This document shows, in pieces, positions 45,440 to 54,654 of a DNA stretch of 60,101 nt. Origin of the DNA: Halothiobacillus sp. GTDB taxonomy: Bacteria; Pseudomonadota; Gammaproteobacteria; Halothiobacillales; Halothiobacillaceae. Numbering within the stretch: the first letter of the stretch is position 1; every line of letters begins with the position of its first letter. Both the position numbers and the translations under genes were made by a program. The notes below the pieces were generated by a model. That model did no database searches. It saw nothing but the letters and a program-made list of their open reading frames with translations, and was not told where the DNA came from. The DNA lies in contig JAABTF010000008.1 in assembly GCA_011389965.1 (NCBI GenBank), positions 1 to 60,101 of the forward strand. The letters are read 5' to 3'.

Positions 45440-45834
45440 GCCCATAGCCCCAACCAGAGCCCCACTCCGGCGATCACGCCCACGCCCATCACCAGCAGCG
45501 CACTGCGGCGGGCGGTGATCCGGCTGATGCCGATGTCGACATCCAGCAGCAGATAGCGGATGCCGGCGAACAGGTGATGGGCCAGGGCCAAGGCGAGCAG
45601 CAGCCCCGCCATGCGTGCCGGCAGCCCCGTCAGCAGATCGCCTGCCCGCGTGAATCCAGCCGGACCGGACAGGCTCAGGGCAAACAGCCAGGTGGCCGGG
45701 AGCATCGCCAGGATCATCAGGATCCCGGTGACGCGATGGGCGATCGAAGCGATGGCCGATGGAGGAAAATGTATCCGGCGCAGGTCGAGGAAGACCGGGC
45801 GTTTTGGAGTGGTCTTGTGGTCCCTGAGCGGCAT
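45436..45834 (-). CDS. sdhC: Succinate dehydrogenase cytochrome b556 subunit SdhC
   Basis: A 132-residue subunit with three membrane helices. The N-terminal RPVFLDLRRIHFPPSAIASIAHRVTG and the HHLFAGIRYLLLD motif (heme His) are conserved. It is the first gene of the operon. A TATAGT -10-like box lies about 55 bases upstream, without a clear -35. SD-like AAGGACAGG precedes the ATG. Confidence 0.94.
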   Translation of the reverse strand: MPLRDHKTTPKRPVFLDLRRIHFPPSAIASIAHRVTGILMILAMLPATWLFALSLSGPAGFTRAGDLLTGLPARMAGLLLALALAHHLFAGIRYLLLDVDIGISRITARRSALLVMGVGVIAGVGLWLGLWA

Positions 45835-45971
45835 GGTGCGGATGCCCTGTCCTTCTTGTCTGTGGGCGGTGGCCTGTCGATTACTATAGGCCCTTGTTCG
45901 GCAGATGCCCGTTCACCCGCGGGCGATTGCCTCGTGATCGACCGGCAGGTTGGATTCGTGCAGACCGTTCC

Positions 45972-46637
45972 CTAGAACGGCGTTTCGCAGTGATAGGCGG
46001 CTTTCGGCCCGGTGGGGCGTTCCGGGTCGGGGAAGACCAGTCGGGCAGCATGCAGCATCAGGCGCGGGCGGCGATGCGCCTGGGGGTGATAGAGCGAGTC
46101 GCCCTGGATGGGCCGTCCCTGTGCCAGCAGATGCACGCGCAGCTGGTGCGAGCGGCCGGTGATCGGCTCGAGAATCACGCGGATGCCGTCTTCGACCGGT
46201 TCGGCCACGCGGTAGCGGGTCTGCGACGGACGCCCGCTCTCCGGGTCGATGCGGTAGCGCGGCCGGCGCTCGTGGTCCTTGCCGATGGGCAGATCGATCA
46301 GCCCCTCGGCAGCGTCCAGCGGGGCGTCGATCAGGGCCTCGTAGGTCTTGTCCACCTCCCGCGCGGCGAAGGCCTTCGAGAGGAATGAATGGGCCCGGGC
46401 GTTGCGCGCGAGCACCAGCAGGCCCGATGTATCCCAGTCCAGCCGATGGACGATGCGGGCTTCGGGGAACTCGAGTTGTACCCGGTGGATCAGGCAGTCG
46501 CGCTTTTCCGGGCCGATCCCGGGCACGGAAAGCATCCGCTCGGGCTTGGTCACCACGAGAAAGTCGCGGCGTTCGTCGACCAGTGCCCAGTCTCCCGCCG
46601 GTTGGTTGGCCGGCGCATTATGATCGATGCCGCTCAT
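45972..46637 (-). CDS. RluA-family pseudouridine synthase
   Basis: A 221-residue rRNA/tRNA pseudouridine synthase. Motifs: the catalytic Asp67 in HRLDWDTSGLLVLARN, and the GRSHQLRVHLLAQGRPIQGD block. There is no S4 domain; size and form match RluA (23S U746 / tRNA U32). Its start overlaps the glnD stop by 4 bases (ATGA). Confidence 0.92.
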   Translation of the reverse strand: MSGIDHNAPANQPAGDWALVDERRDFLVVTKPERMLSVPGIGPEKRDCLIHRVQLEFPEARIVHRLDWDTSGLLVLARNARAHSFLSKAFAAREVDKTYEALIDAPLDAAEGLIDLPIGKDHERRPRYRIDPESGRPSQTRYRVAEPVEDGIRVILEPITGRSHQLRVHLLAQGRPIQGDSLYHPQAHRRPRLMLHAARLVFPDPERPTGPKAAYHCETPF

Positions 46638-49333
46638 GTTCGCCCTCGCTCCTCGGCATCAACGTCATTGTCACCCTTGGCCGCCCGGATCAGCGCCTCG
46701 GCGATCGCCCGTTGATGCTCCCGGTCATTGATCGGGTGACCGTACTGGTCGACCACGAAGAAGGCGTCCTCGGCGCGCTCGCCCAGTGTGGCAATGCGTG
46801 CGTGCAGCAGGATCGCCCCCATTCGCCACAGGGTGTCCGACAGATCGGCGAGCAGGCCCGGCCGGTCTTTGGCCAGCACCTGGATCATGGTTCGGGCCCG
46901 GGCCACATCGGCGAAGAATTCCACTTCGGTATCGACGTTCAGGCTGGAAAGCTGAGCGGGCGTGCGTCGCTGGGTGATCGACAGGGCCTGATCCGGCTGG
47001 TGCACCACCTCGACCAGTCGTTCGTGCAGCGCTTCGATCGCGCCGGGGTCGGTCATGGCGCGCCCTTGGCGGTCCAGGACAAAGAATTCCAGCAGGATCA
47101 GCTCGGAGTTGGGCAACTGTTCGCGGTAGCCCGCCATGTCCACGGCAGTCAGTCCGCTTTCCACCACCATGGGGCGAGGAATCACGGTGATATTGGCCGA
47201 CTGGACGTTGAGGCCCTCGCGGTCGATGCCGGCGACCACGTGGGCGAACAGGGCGGGGTGATTCTGCGCCAGGATCAGGATTTGGGTGGCCTGGTGGGTG
47301 GGGTCGTCGTTGATGCTTAACGCGGGCAGGTCGGCGTCGATTGCCACGCGCGAGTGGCGCAGGATGTTGTCGATCTCGTTGCGCAGGAAGTATTCCTCGG
47401 GCATGCCTGACAGCCATGCGGCCAGCTTGCCGGCATCCATGCCCTCGCTCGACCCTTGTCGATTGGCGTCCCGGCGAGTCTCGCGCACGATCTGGGCCGA
47501 GGATCGCACCCCTTCGGCGAAGTGCTGGTGGGCCAGTTCGAACAGTCGGCGCAGGAGCGAGTCGCGCCAGGAGTTCCACAGTTGCGGGTTGGTCGCCCGG
47601 ATGTCCGCCACCGTCAGCAGATAGAGATAGTCGAGCCGTTCCGCGCTGCCTACCTGCTTGGTAAAACGCCGGATGACTTCCGGGTCTTCGATGTCCTGGC
47701 GCTGGGCGGTGAACGAGAGCAGCAGGTGCTGCTCGACCAGCCAGCCCACGAGATCGACGTCGTCGCGCGACAAGCCGTGGGAGAGGGCGAAGGCGCGTGC
47801 ATCGGTGGCGCCAAGCAGGGCATGGTCGCCGCCGCGGCCCTTGGCGATGTCGTGGAACAACCCGGCCAGATAGAGCACCTCGGGGCGGGGGATGCGGGCG
47901 AAGGCCTCGGCCGCGTTGGGGTTCTCGTCATGGTATTCCGGCAGGGCCGGACGCCGCAGGTTGCGGATCACCAACAGGGTGTGGGTGTCGACCGTGTAGG
48001 CATGGAAGAGATCGAACTGCATCAGGCCCACGATGGGCGCAAACGCTGGAATGTAGGCGGCCAGTACGCCGGTGAGGTTCATGTTGCGCAGCGCCAGGTA
48101 AACGCCCCGCTCGGCATGCAGCAGTCGCATGAACAGTGCCTTGGCCTGGCGGTTGGCACGAAAGCCCGGGTCGATCACCGACAGGTTGGCGCGCAGCTGT
48201 CGTGCGGTGGCGGCCGTCATTCCCTCGACCTCGGGTTGCTCGGCCAGCAGGAGGAACAATTCGAGTATGGCGGTAGGCGAGCGCATGAACACCTGCGCAT
48301 CGCGGGTCTCGATCAGTTGGCCGCGCTTGATAAAGCGGGGATTGATCCGTTCCACCGGCTCGAGAATCGTCGGCTGCAGTCGCTCCCGCCAGCGTTGCAG
48401 CAACAGCTGGTTGAGCCGCTCGACCTCGATGGTCGCGCGAAAGAAATGTTGCATGAAGCGTTCGACCGCGAGATTGCCGTCCTGCTCGCCCTCGTAGCCG
48501 AAGGCCGTGGCGAGGGTCTTCTGGTGTGTCAGGAGCAGGCGTTCCTCGGCCCGCTCGGCCAGGCCGTGCAGACCGATCCGGATCCGGAACAGCAGCGACT
48601 CGGCGTGCTCGAGGGCCTGGAATTCGTCATCCCGCAGCAGGCCGGCCCGGTGCATGCCGGGCAGCGCCGGCGCCCCGTCGATGCGGTTGGCCAGCCAGCG
48701 GATGGTGTGCAGGTCGCGCAGCCCGCCCGGGCCTCCCTTGAGGTGCGGCTCGATCTTGGTGCCGACGTTGTCGTGGGAGCGATACCGGTCCTGCTGTTCC
48801 TGGAGCTTGGCGGTGAAGAACCAGTCTGCCGGGAAGGCGTTTTCGTCGCGGATGGATCGGTCCATCTCGGCGAGAAGGGCCGCGTCCCCGGCGACTAGCC
48901 GGGATTCCAGCAGGCTGGTGTAGACGGTCGGGTCCTCGGCCGCCTCGATGCACTCATCGAGACTGCGAACCGCGTAGCCGATCGACAGACCGGTATCCCA
49001 GAGAGTGTAGAGGAACGCCTGCACCGGCTCGTCGTGGGCGTGATCGCGGGTCAGGACCATCACGTCGATGTCCGAATGCACGAACATCTCACCGCGGCCG
49101 TACCCGCCAACGGCCAGCAAGGCACAGGGAATGCCTTCGAGCTTGTCCTGCCAGAGGTGGCGCAGTGCGCTGTCGACACGGGCGGTCACTTCGTTGACGA
49201 AGGCGCGCGCTTCGGTATCCCCGGCCAGGGCGTCGGCCCAGTGCTGGTTGAGCATGTCGAGCTGGCGGGCCAGCGGCCGGTCCGCGGGGAAGGTGGTCTG
49301 GTCGTTGAACGATGTGGTGTCGGCTAGCGTCAT
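46634..49333 (-). CDS. glnD: PII uridylyltransferase / uridylyl-removing enzyme GlnD
   Basis: An 899-residue sensor of glutamine that uridylylates or deuridylylates PII, at the top of the cascade that ends in NtrB/NtrC (1.5-4.2 kb). Domains: nucleotidyltransferase (about 45-200) with GGYGRGEMFVHSDIDV, a central helical region, HD hydrolase domain (about 440-600) with GLFHDIAKGRGGDH, and two ACT domains (about 705-790, 820-890) for glutamine. Length is normal for the family. It lies directly after map, a common order. Confidence 0.97.
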   Translation of the reverse strand: MTLADTTSFNDQTTFPADRPLARQLDMLNQHWADALAGDTEARAFVNEVTARVDSALRHLWQDKLEGIPCALLAVGGYGRGEMFVHSDIDVMVLTRDHAHDEPVQAFLYTLWDTGLSIGYAVRSLDECIEAAEDPTVYTSLLESRLVAGDAALLAEMDRSIRDENAFPADWFFTAKLQEQQDRYRSHDNVGTKIEPHLKGGPGGLRDLHTIRWLANRIDGAPALPGMHRAGLLRDDEFQALEHAESLLFRIRIGLHGLAERAEERLLLTHQKTLATAFGYEGEQDGNLAVERFMQHFFRATIEVERLNQLLLQRWRERLQPTILEPVERINPRFIKRGQLIETRDAQVFMRSPTAILELFLLLAEQPEVEGMTAATARQLRANLSVIDPGFRANRQAKALFMRLLHAERGVYLALRNMNLTGVLAAYIPAFAPIVGLMQFDLFHAYTVDTHTLLVIRNLRRPALPEYHDENPNAAEAFARIPRPEVLYLAGLFHDIAKGRGGDHALLGATDARAFALSHGLSRDDVDLVGWLVEQHLLLSFTAQRQDIEDPEVIRRFTKQVGSAERLDYLYLLTVADIRATNPQLWNSWRDSLLRRLFELAHQHFAEGVRSSAQIVRETRRDANRQGSSEGMDAGKLAAWLSGMPEEYFLRNEIDNILRHSRVAIDADLPALSINDDPTHQATQILILAQNHPALFAHVVAGIDREGLNVQSANITVIPRPMVVESGLTAVDMAGYREQLPNSELILLEFFVLDRQGRAMTDPGAIEALHERLVEVVHQPDQALSITQRRTPAQLSSLNVDTEVEFFADVARARTMIQVLAKDRPGLLADLSDTLWRMGAILLHARIATLGERAEDAFFVVDQYGHPINDREHQRAIAEALIRAAKGDNDVDAEERGRT

Positions 49334-49354
49334 ATCGCGTGCGGGTAGCCGGGC

Positions 49355-50113
49355 TTAAGCCGGGGGCAGACTGAGGATGTCGACCCCGTCTTCCGTCACG
49401 GCGACCGTGTGCTCCCATTGTGCGGAGAGGGTGTGATCCTTGGTGACCACCGTCCAGCCGTCACCGAGTAGCTTGATCTCGCGCTTGCCGGCGTTGATCA
49501 TCGGCTCGATGGTGAAGACCATGCCCGGCTTGAGGCGCACGCCCTCGCCCGGCTTGCCGTAATGGACCACCTGCGGGTCCTCGTGGAAGTTGCGGCCGAT
49601 GCCGTGGCCGCAGTACTCGCGGACCACGGAAAAGCCGCTGGATTCGGCATGGCTCTGGATGGCATGCCCGATGTCACCGAGCGTGGCATCGGGCCGCACG
49701 GTCTCGATGCCCTTCATCATCGCCTCATGGGTGACGTCGATCAGGCGTTGAGCGCGCACCGAGGGCTTGCCGACGGTGTACATCGCCGAGGTGTCGCCGT
49801 GCCAGCCGTCCTTGATCACGGTGACATCGATATTGAGGATGTCGCCGTCCCGCAGCGTCTTCTCGCCCGGAATCCCGTGACAGACCTGGTGGTTGAGCGA
49901 GGTGCAGATCGAGGCTGGGAAGCCGTGGTAGCCGAGCGTTGCCGGCGTGCCACCCTGGACCTCGGTCATATGCTGGTGGGCGATCTCGTTGAGCTCCCCG
50001 GTGGTCACGCCCGGCTTGACGTGTTCGCGCAGCAGAACCAGTACCTCGGCGGCCAGCTGGCTGGCGTGCCGGATCTGCTCGATTTCCTCGGGGGTCTTGA
50101 TGGAGATGTTCAT
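49355..50113 (-). CDS. map: Methionine aminopeptidase type I
   Basis: A 252-residue dinuclear metalloenzyme removing initiator Met. Metal ligands lie in the blocks NIDVTVIKDGWHGDTSAMY, GHGIGRNFHEDP, FTIEPMINAG and QWEHTVAV. ATG 50113 (MNISIKTPEEIEQIR) is the conserved start; the frame upstream of it is not conserved. glnD follows after 21 bases. rpsB is usually the divergent neighbour, but here a TlpA gene and terminator take its place. Confidence 0.96.
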   Translation of the reverse strand: MNISIKTPEEIEQIRHASQLAAEVLVLLREHVKPGVTTGELNEIAHQHMTEVQGGTPATLGYHGFPASICTSLNHQVCHGIPGEKTLRDGDILNIDVTVIKDGWHGDTSAMYTVGKPSVRAQRLIDVTHEAMMKGIETVRPDATLGDIGHAIQSHAESSGFSVVREYCGHGIGRNFHEDPQVVHYGKPGEGVRLKPGMVFTIEPMINAGKREIKLLGDGWTVVTKDHTLSAQWEHTVAVTEDGVDILSLPPA

Positions 50114-50187
50114 GGCCTGTTCCGGGATTTCTTGACGGGATGTGCCCACCGGGGTGGTGTGGCGCAAAGGCCACCAGTGTAACCAAA

Positions 50188-50210
50188 AACGCCCCGTCTC
50201 GCGGGGCGTT
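50188..50210 (-). terminator. Intrinsic terminator of the TlpA-family gene
   Basis: AACGCCCCG / CGGGGCGTT form a 9-bp stem with a 5-base loop. On the minus strand the stem runs into TTTTTGG. Confidence 0.85.
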
Positions 50211-50234
50211 GGCTATCGGTCGGGCAGGGTCGCT

Positions 50235-50795
50235 TCAGGAAGAGGCCGTCAACCGGTCGAGTATCTTCTCGACACGCTCCGTGTCGAATACGCCGATCTT
50301 CTGAAACTCGATGCGGGCCTCGCGATCGAGCACGAAGGTCGTGGGCGTGACCCGCACCGGACCGAAGGCCTTGGCCGCAAGCCCGTCCTTGTCCTGCCAG
50401 ATGGTGTAGTTCATGTCCTTGTTCTCGACCATCGTGTTGATCTGGTCGAGGGGGTCGTAGCTCATGGCGAGCCCGACGATGTTCACGCCCTGGGAGGCGT
50501 ACTTTTCATGCAGTTCCTTGATGTGCGGGATTTCCTTGATGCAGCCCGGGCAGGTGGTGGCCCAGAACGTGATCAGTGTGGGCTTGCCCTTGATCGATTC
50601 CAGATCCACGGGCTTCCCGGCCAGATCCTGCACCGTCACCCCGGCGAGCGGCACGCCGCTGTCCGATAGGCAGCCGCCCAGGGCCAGTGAGAGCAGGGCG
50701 CCGGTACCGCCCAGCAACAAGCGTCGACGGGCGAGGCCGTGGTGGTCGTCCTCGGCGCGCGTGGCCGGTTGGTCGGCATGGGGGCGTGGCAACAT
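50235..50795 (-). CDS. TlpA/ResA-type thiol:disulfide lipoprotein
   Basis: A 186-residue periplasmic thioredoxin-family protein. Residues 22-42 hold a signal with RRRLLLGG and the lipobox LALGGC (lipid Cys42); the twin Arg could mean Tat export, an inference. The active site is TFWATTCPGC (Cys82, Cys85), with the peroxiredoxin/TlpA-type KPVDLESIKGKPTLI before it and cis-Pro in VTPTTFVLD after it. Likely roles are cytochrome c maturation or disulfide reduction. GAGG lies 8 bases before ATG 50795. Confidence 0.87.
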   Translation of the reverse strand: MLPRPHADQPATRAEDDHHGLARRRLLLGGTGALLSLALGGCLSDSGVPLAGVTVQDLAGKPVDLESIKGKPTLITFWATTCPGCIKEIPHIKELHEKYASQGVNIVGLAMSYDPLDQINTMVENKDMNYTIWQDKDGLAAKAFGPVRVTPTTFVLDREARIEFQKIGVFDTERVEKILDRLTASS

Positions 50796-50899
50796 TTCGA
50801 AACCTCTGATCAAAGCAAGTAAGGGGCGTGGCGGCGCCCGCCTGTGATGGACTGTTGGGTGGGGGCAAAGTTTCCGTCGCGTGTGTCGCTGACTCGGGC

Positions 50900-52849
50900 T
50901 CAACGCTCGACGATGGCCTGTTCGAGCATGGCCGCTGTCATCACGCCCAGTGTTCGGGCGTGCGGGGAACCGAGCATGCGGCGGGCGACCAGCACTTCGA
51001 CGTCGTTTTCGCGCATGACTCGCTGGGCTTGGGTCAGGGTGTAGCCCACTTCGACGTCCGCCGCACGGTAGAAGCCACTGATCTCTCGCGGATCCATCCG
51101 CCCTTCGGCACGGACCTGTGCGGCGATGGCCTCCATGTCGACGGCCTGCGGCTCGCGACCCTCGGCCGTCTCGTTGGCCTCCGGCGTCGCCTCTACCCCC
51201 TCCGGGGCCTCGACTGGTTCGGTTTCCTCGGCTTCGCTGGCCTGCCGCCGGGCTTGCTCCGCCTGGGCCTGGGCATCGAACAAAGCCTGGTTGAATGTCT
51301 GTTCGAAGGCGGCCTTGGCCGGGGCGTAGCGGATCACGCCCATCGCCTGGCGATTCTCGTCACGAATGACCAGCCAAGCAGGCTTGTCTTCCAGGGCCTG
51401 TTCAAATCGGCCCAGGGTGCAGGGGCAGGCCACCTCGGCCACCCGTCGCTCGATGATGCTCGACACGCCGATGTTGTCGCCGTTGAACCACAACGATGGC
51501 CCCGGCATCTGCTGGTCGTTGGCGCGCAGGATGGCATCGTAGAGACCGTCCTTGCCGAAGCCCATCCGGCTGACCAGTCCCGAGACCACGATGGTGATCA
51601 TCGCCGGCAGGATGGCGCCGGTATCACTGGTGAGTTCCAGTACCGCGGCCAGCGCGGCGAGCGGCGCCTGCAGTGTCGCTCCCATCATCGCCCCCATGCC
51701 CAGCACCGTGTAGAAGGCGACGTCGGTCAGGGGGATCTGGTCGAACTGATAGAGGAGGCTGCCGACCGTTCCGCCGACCACCGCGCCGGTCATCAAGACC
51801 GGGGCGATGGTGCCGATGGGCAGGCCCAGGCCAACCGTCACGCTGGCCAGCAGCCATTTGGCCAGGGCGATTATCAGCAGGGCGCCCAGTGTCAGCTCGG
51901 CGGCCGCGACCAGGTCGGTGGTGTCGTGGCCGATGCCCAGGATTTCCGGCACCCAGAAGCCGATGATCCCGGTGGCAACCCCGGCGGCGGTGAAGCGTGC
52001 CCAGACCGGCCAGTTCCAGCTGCGCGCGATGGTGCCCTCGACGATCTGTATGTAGCCGGCGGCCATGGTGCCGATGATCAGGCCCAATGCCAGCAGGGTG
52101 GGCACTTCCCAGAACGACATCTGGTGGTGAATCTCGATGGTGAAAAGGGTCTCCGGCCCGAAGACGGTCGTCGCCAGCAGGGCGCCCATCGACGAGGCGA
52201 GGATTACCGGCAGGAAACTGGCCAGCGTGTATTGCTTGATGACCACTTCGAGGGCGAAGATCACCCCCGCCAACGGCGTGTTGAAGGCTGCGGAGATGGC
52301 CGCGGCGACCCCGCAGCCGGACAGGGTGCGCACGCTGTTGTTGGGCAGGCCGAGGCTGTGGCCGAGCAGGCTGCCGCTGAAGGCCCCCAGGTGGATGCCG
52401 GGCCCTTCCCGGCCGCCGGTCAGGCCGATCAACAGCCCCCAGATGCCGGCGAAGAACTGCACGATGGCGTTCTGCCATGGCATGTCGGCGCCAAACCGGT
52501 GAAAGCGGATGATCACGTGGCCGACGCCGACATTCCGCATTCCCATCGGGAGTAAATGGAAGGCCAGGCCCAGCGCCAGCGCGCCGATGACGGGCAGCAA
52601 CAAACGCCATTCGGGGGGCAGGGATTCGTAGCGCTCGGCGCCCGGCAACCCCAGGCCGTAGACCTGCAGGCCCTCCAGGGCGAGGCGGAAGGCGACCACC
52701 AGCAGGGCCGCGACCAGGCCGGCGATCAGGCCCAGCAGGGTGACCTGCAGCAGGGCGTCCGGTTGCGCCAGTCGCAGTCGCAGTCGCTCGATGAACCGGT
52801 TGACCGGGCGGCCGAGCCAGTCCGTGATGCGGGTGAGCAGAGCGGTCAA
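50900..52849 (-). CDS. CLC chloride channel/transporter with C-terminal CBS domains
   Basis: A 649-residue inner-membrane protein: about 18 hydrophobic helices (35-430), then CBS domains split by a charged Ala/Glu-rich linker (about 535-580). The gating Glu motif is GGREGPGIHLGA. The first selectivity motif, normally GSGIP, reads GVGHV here, so the anion preference may differ. The CBS regions are about 445-530 and 580-645. It may exchange Cl-/H+ for acid or osmotic tolerance. It is a single-gene unit, divergent from argC. Confidence 0.92.
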   Translation of the reverse strand: MTALLTRITDWLGRPVNRFIERLRLRLAQPDALLQVTLLGLIAGLVAALLVVAFRLALEGLQVYGLGLPGAERYESLPPEWRLLLPVIGALALGLAFHLLPMGMRNVGVGHVIIRFHRFGADMPWQNAIVQFFAGIWGLLIGLTGGREGPGIHLGAFSGSLLGHSLGLPNNSVRTLSGCGVAAAISAAFNTPLAGVIFALEVVIKQYTLASFLPVILASSMGALLATTVFGPETLFTIEIHHQMSFWEVPTLLALGLIIGTMAAGYIQIVEGTIARSWNWPVWARFTAAGVATGIIGFWVPEILGIGHDTTDLVAAAELTLGALLIIALAKWLLASVTVGLGLPIGTIAPVLMTGAVVGGTVGSLLYQFDQIPLTDVAFYTVLGMGAMMGATLQAPLAALAAVLELTSDTGAILPAMITIVVSGLVSRMGFGKDGLYDAILRANDQQMPGPSLWFNGDNIGVSSIIERRVAEVACPCTLGRFEQALEDKPAWLVIRDENRQAMGVIRYAPAKAAFEQTFNQALFDAQAQAEQARRQASEAEETEPVEAPEGVEATPEANETAEGREPQAVDMEAIAAQVRAEGRMDPREISGFYRAADVEVGYTLTQAQRVMRENDVEVLVARRMLGSPHARTLGVMTAAMLEQAIVER

Positions 52850-53022
52850 GAGCCGGGCCTCCCGGGCGGAAGAGTCATCGATGAGCGGTCGGGCCGGGCC
52901 GAAGATGGCCCGGCTTGGCGGCCCTGCTAATATGCCACGATTGTCGCCCGGGTTCGACCGGCGACCCGCTTGGTCCTCGAGAGGGGCCGGGCCCAGGAAT
53001 ACACGAGGAGTCGAGAGCAGTC

Positions 53023-54057
53023 ATGAAGAAGATCGGAATCGTCGGCGGCACCGGGTATACCGGGGTCGAGTTGATGCGCCTGTTGGCCTACCACCCGGAG
53101 GTGGATGTGGTCGCTATGACATCGCGGGGCGAGGCCGGCCGCCGAGTCGACGACCTCTATCCGAGCCTGCGAGGTCATACGGAGTTACGGTTCACCGCGC
53201 CGGGCGAAAGCGACCTGAGCGCCTGCGACCTGGTGTTTTTCGCCACGCCCAATGGCATCGCCATGCAGGAGGCGCCGGCCCTGCTGGAGCAAGGCGTGCG
53301 CGTGATCGACTTGGCGGCGGACTACCGGCTCAAGGATCTCGACGTCTGGTCGCACTGGTACGGCATGCAGCATGCCTCGCCCGAGTGGGTGGAGCGGTCG
53401 GTCTACGGCCTGCCCGAGCTTTATCGCGACGAGATCCGTGACGCGCAACTGGTCGCCAATCCGGGCTGTCATGTCACGGCCACGACGCTGGCCGTGCTGC
53501 CCCTGATGGGCATGGACTGGATCAATCACGGCCAGATCATCGCCGACACCAAGTCGGGAGCCAGCGGAGCGGGGCGTTCGGCCGCGGTACATACCCTCAT
53601 GGCCGAGGCTGGCGAGAGCGTGCGCACTTATGCCGCCGCGGGGCACCGTCATCAGCCCGAGATCCGCCAGACCCTGCGCACCATCGCCGAGCGCGAGATC
53701 GGCCTGACCTTCGTGCCGCATTTGGTGCCGATGGTGCGCGGCATCGAGTCGACCGTCTATCTGCCGCTGGCCGGCGAGCCGTCCGAGCTGCCGCAGGGAC
53801 TCTATGAGCGCTATTATGCCGATGAGCCGTTCGTCGACGTGATGCCGGCGGGCAGCCACCCCGAGACCCGCAGCGTGCGGGGTAACAATCTTTGCCGGAT
53901 GGCGATTCACCGTCCGCTGGACGGACCGATGTTGGTGGTGTCCAGCGTGATCGACAACCTGGTCAAGGGTGCCGCGGGTCAGGCGGTTCAGAACATGAAC
54001 CTGATGCTGGGCTGCCCGGAAGCCACCGGCCTGGAAATGGTGGCGCTTTCGCCCTGA
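53023..54057 (+). CDS. argC: N-acetyl-gamma-glutamyl-phosphate reductase ArgC
   Basis: A 344-residue enzyme of arginine synthesis that reduces the acyl phosphate with NADPH. The Rossmann start is [18 protein letters not shown]; the catalytic Cys149 is in [13 protein letters not shown], and the later KSGASGAGR and GHRHQPEI are conserved. ATG 53023 follows GAGGAG and GAGAG. A TAATAT -10-like box stands at 52928-52933. erpA follows after 149 bases; argC upstream of erpA is a known order in some gammaproteobacteria. Confidence 0.97.
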   Translation: MKKIGIVGGTGYTGVELMRLLAYHPEVDVVAMTSRGEAGRRVDDLYPSLRGHTELRFTAPGESDLSACDLVFFATPNGIAMQEAPALLEQGVRVIDLAADYRLKDLDVWSHWYGMQHASPEWVERSVYGLPELYRDEIRDAQLVANPGCHVTATTLAVLPLMGMDWINHGQIIADTKSGASGAGRSAAVHTLMAEAGESVRTYAAAGHRHQPEIRQTLRTIAEREIGLTFVPHLVPMVRGIESTVYLPLAGEPSELPQGLYERYYADEPFVDVMPAGSHPETRSVRGNNLCRMAIHRPLDGPMLVVSSVIDNLVKGAAGQAVQNMNLMLGCPEATGLEMVALSP

Positions 54058-54206
54058 TGGCGGTGGCTCGATCGGGCTGTTAGCAGGCGTCGGTCGTCTG
54101 GTAAAAACCCGCCAATGGTCTGATAGACTGTTGGTTTGCCGGCTCGCGGATGATCGTCGATCATTCCGCTGGGCCTTGGCAGGCGTAATCGATTGAGGTG
54201 AACGCG

Positions 54207-54584
54207 ATGAGCGAAGCAACCGACACCATGGTGGCCGAAGCCGAGGCCCCCGAGGCCGCCGCGCTGGTCTTCACAGCGAATGCGGCGCAGAAGGTCCAGT
54301 CTCTGATCGAGGAGGAGGGCAACCCCAATCTTAAGCTGCGTGTGTTCATCACCGGTGGCGGCTGTTCGGGGTTCCAGTACGGCTTCATGTTCGAGGAGCA
54401 GGCCCAAGCGGACGACACGGCCGTGGAGCGGTCCGGCGTGACCTTGCTGGTCGACCCGATGAGCCTCCAGTACCTCGAGGGGGCCGAGATCGACTACAAG
54501 GAAGACGTCTCCGGGGCGCAATTCGTGATCCGCAACCCCAATGCGGCGACGACCTGCGGCTGCGGCTCCTCGTTCTCTATCTGA
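54207..54584 (+). CDS. erpA: Iron-sulfur cluster insertion protein ErpA (A-type carrier)
   Basis: A 125-residue carrier delivering Fe-S clusters to targets. The three Cys ligands are Cys53 (TGGGCSGF), Cys117 and Cys119 (TTCGCGSSF). A nonconserved acidic N-terminus (about 1-20) precedes the domain. GAGGT is 7 bases before ATG 54207; a GTG three codons earlier lies within the SD. Confidence 0.95.
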   Translation: MSEATDTMVAEAEAPEAAALVFTANAAQKVQSLIEEEGNPNLKLRVFITGGGCSGFQYGFMFEEQAQADDTAVERSGVTLLVDPMSLQYLEGAEIDYKEDVSGAQFVIRNPNAATTCGCGSSFSI

Positions 54585-54654
54585 TCAGTCCAGGCGCGGC
54601 TCCGAGTGGGGTCGCGTCCTGCGTTTTATTCGGGTTTTACACAAGGCGTTGTCG

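Noticed and set aside
47456-48898. 480-codon open frame opposite glnD
   Set aside because: Antisense shadow of a clearly conserved gene. The same holds for 50828-52555 (opposite the CLC gene), 1524-2726 (opposite glnL) and 2830-4224 (opposite glnG).
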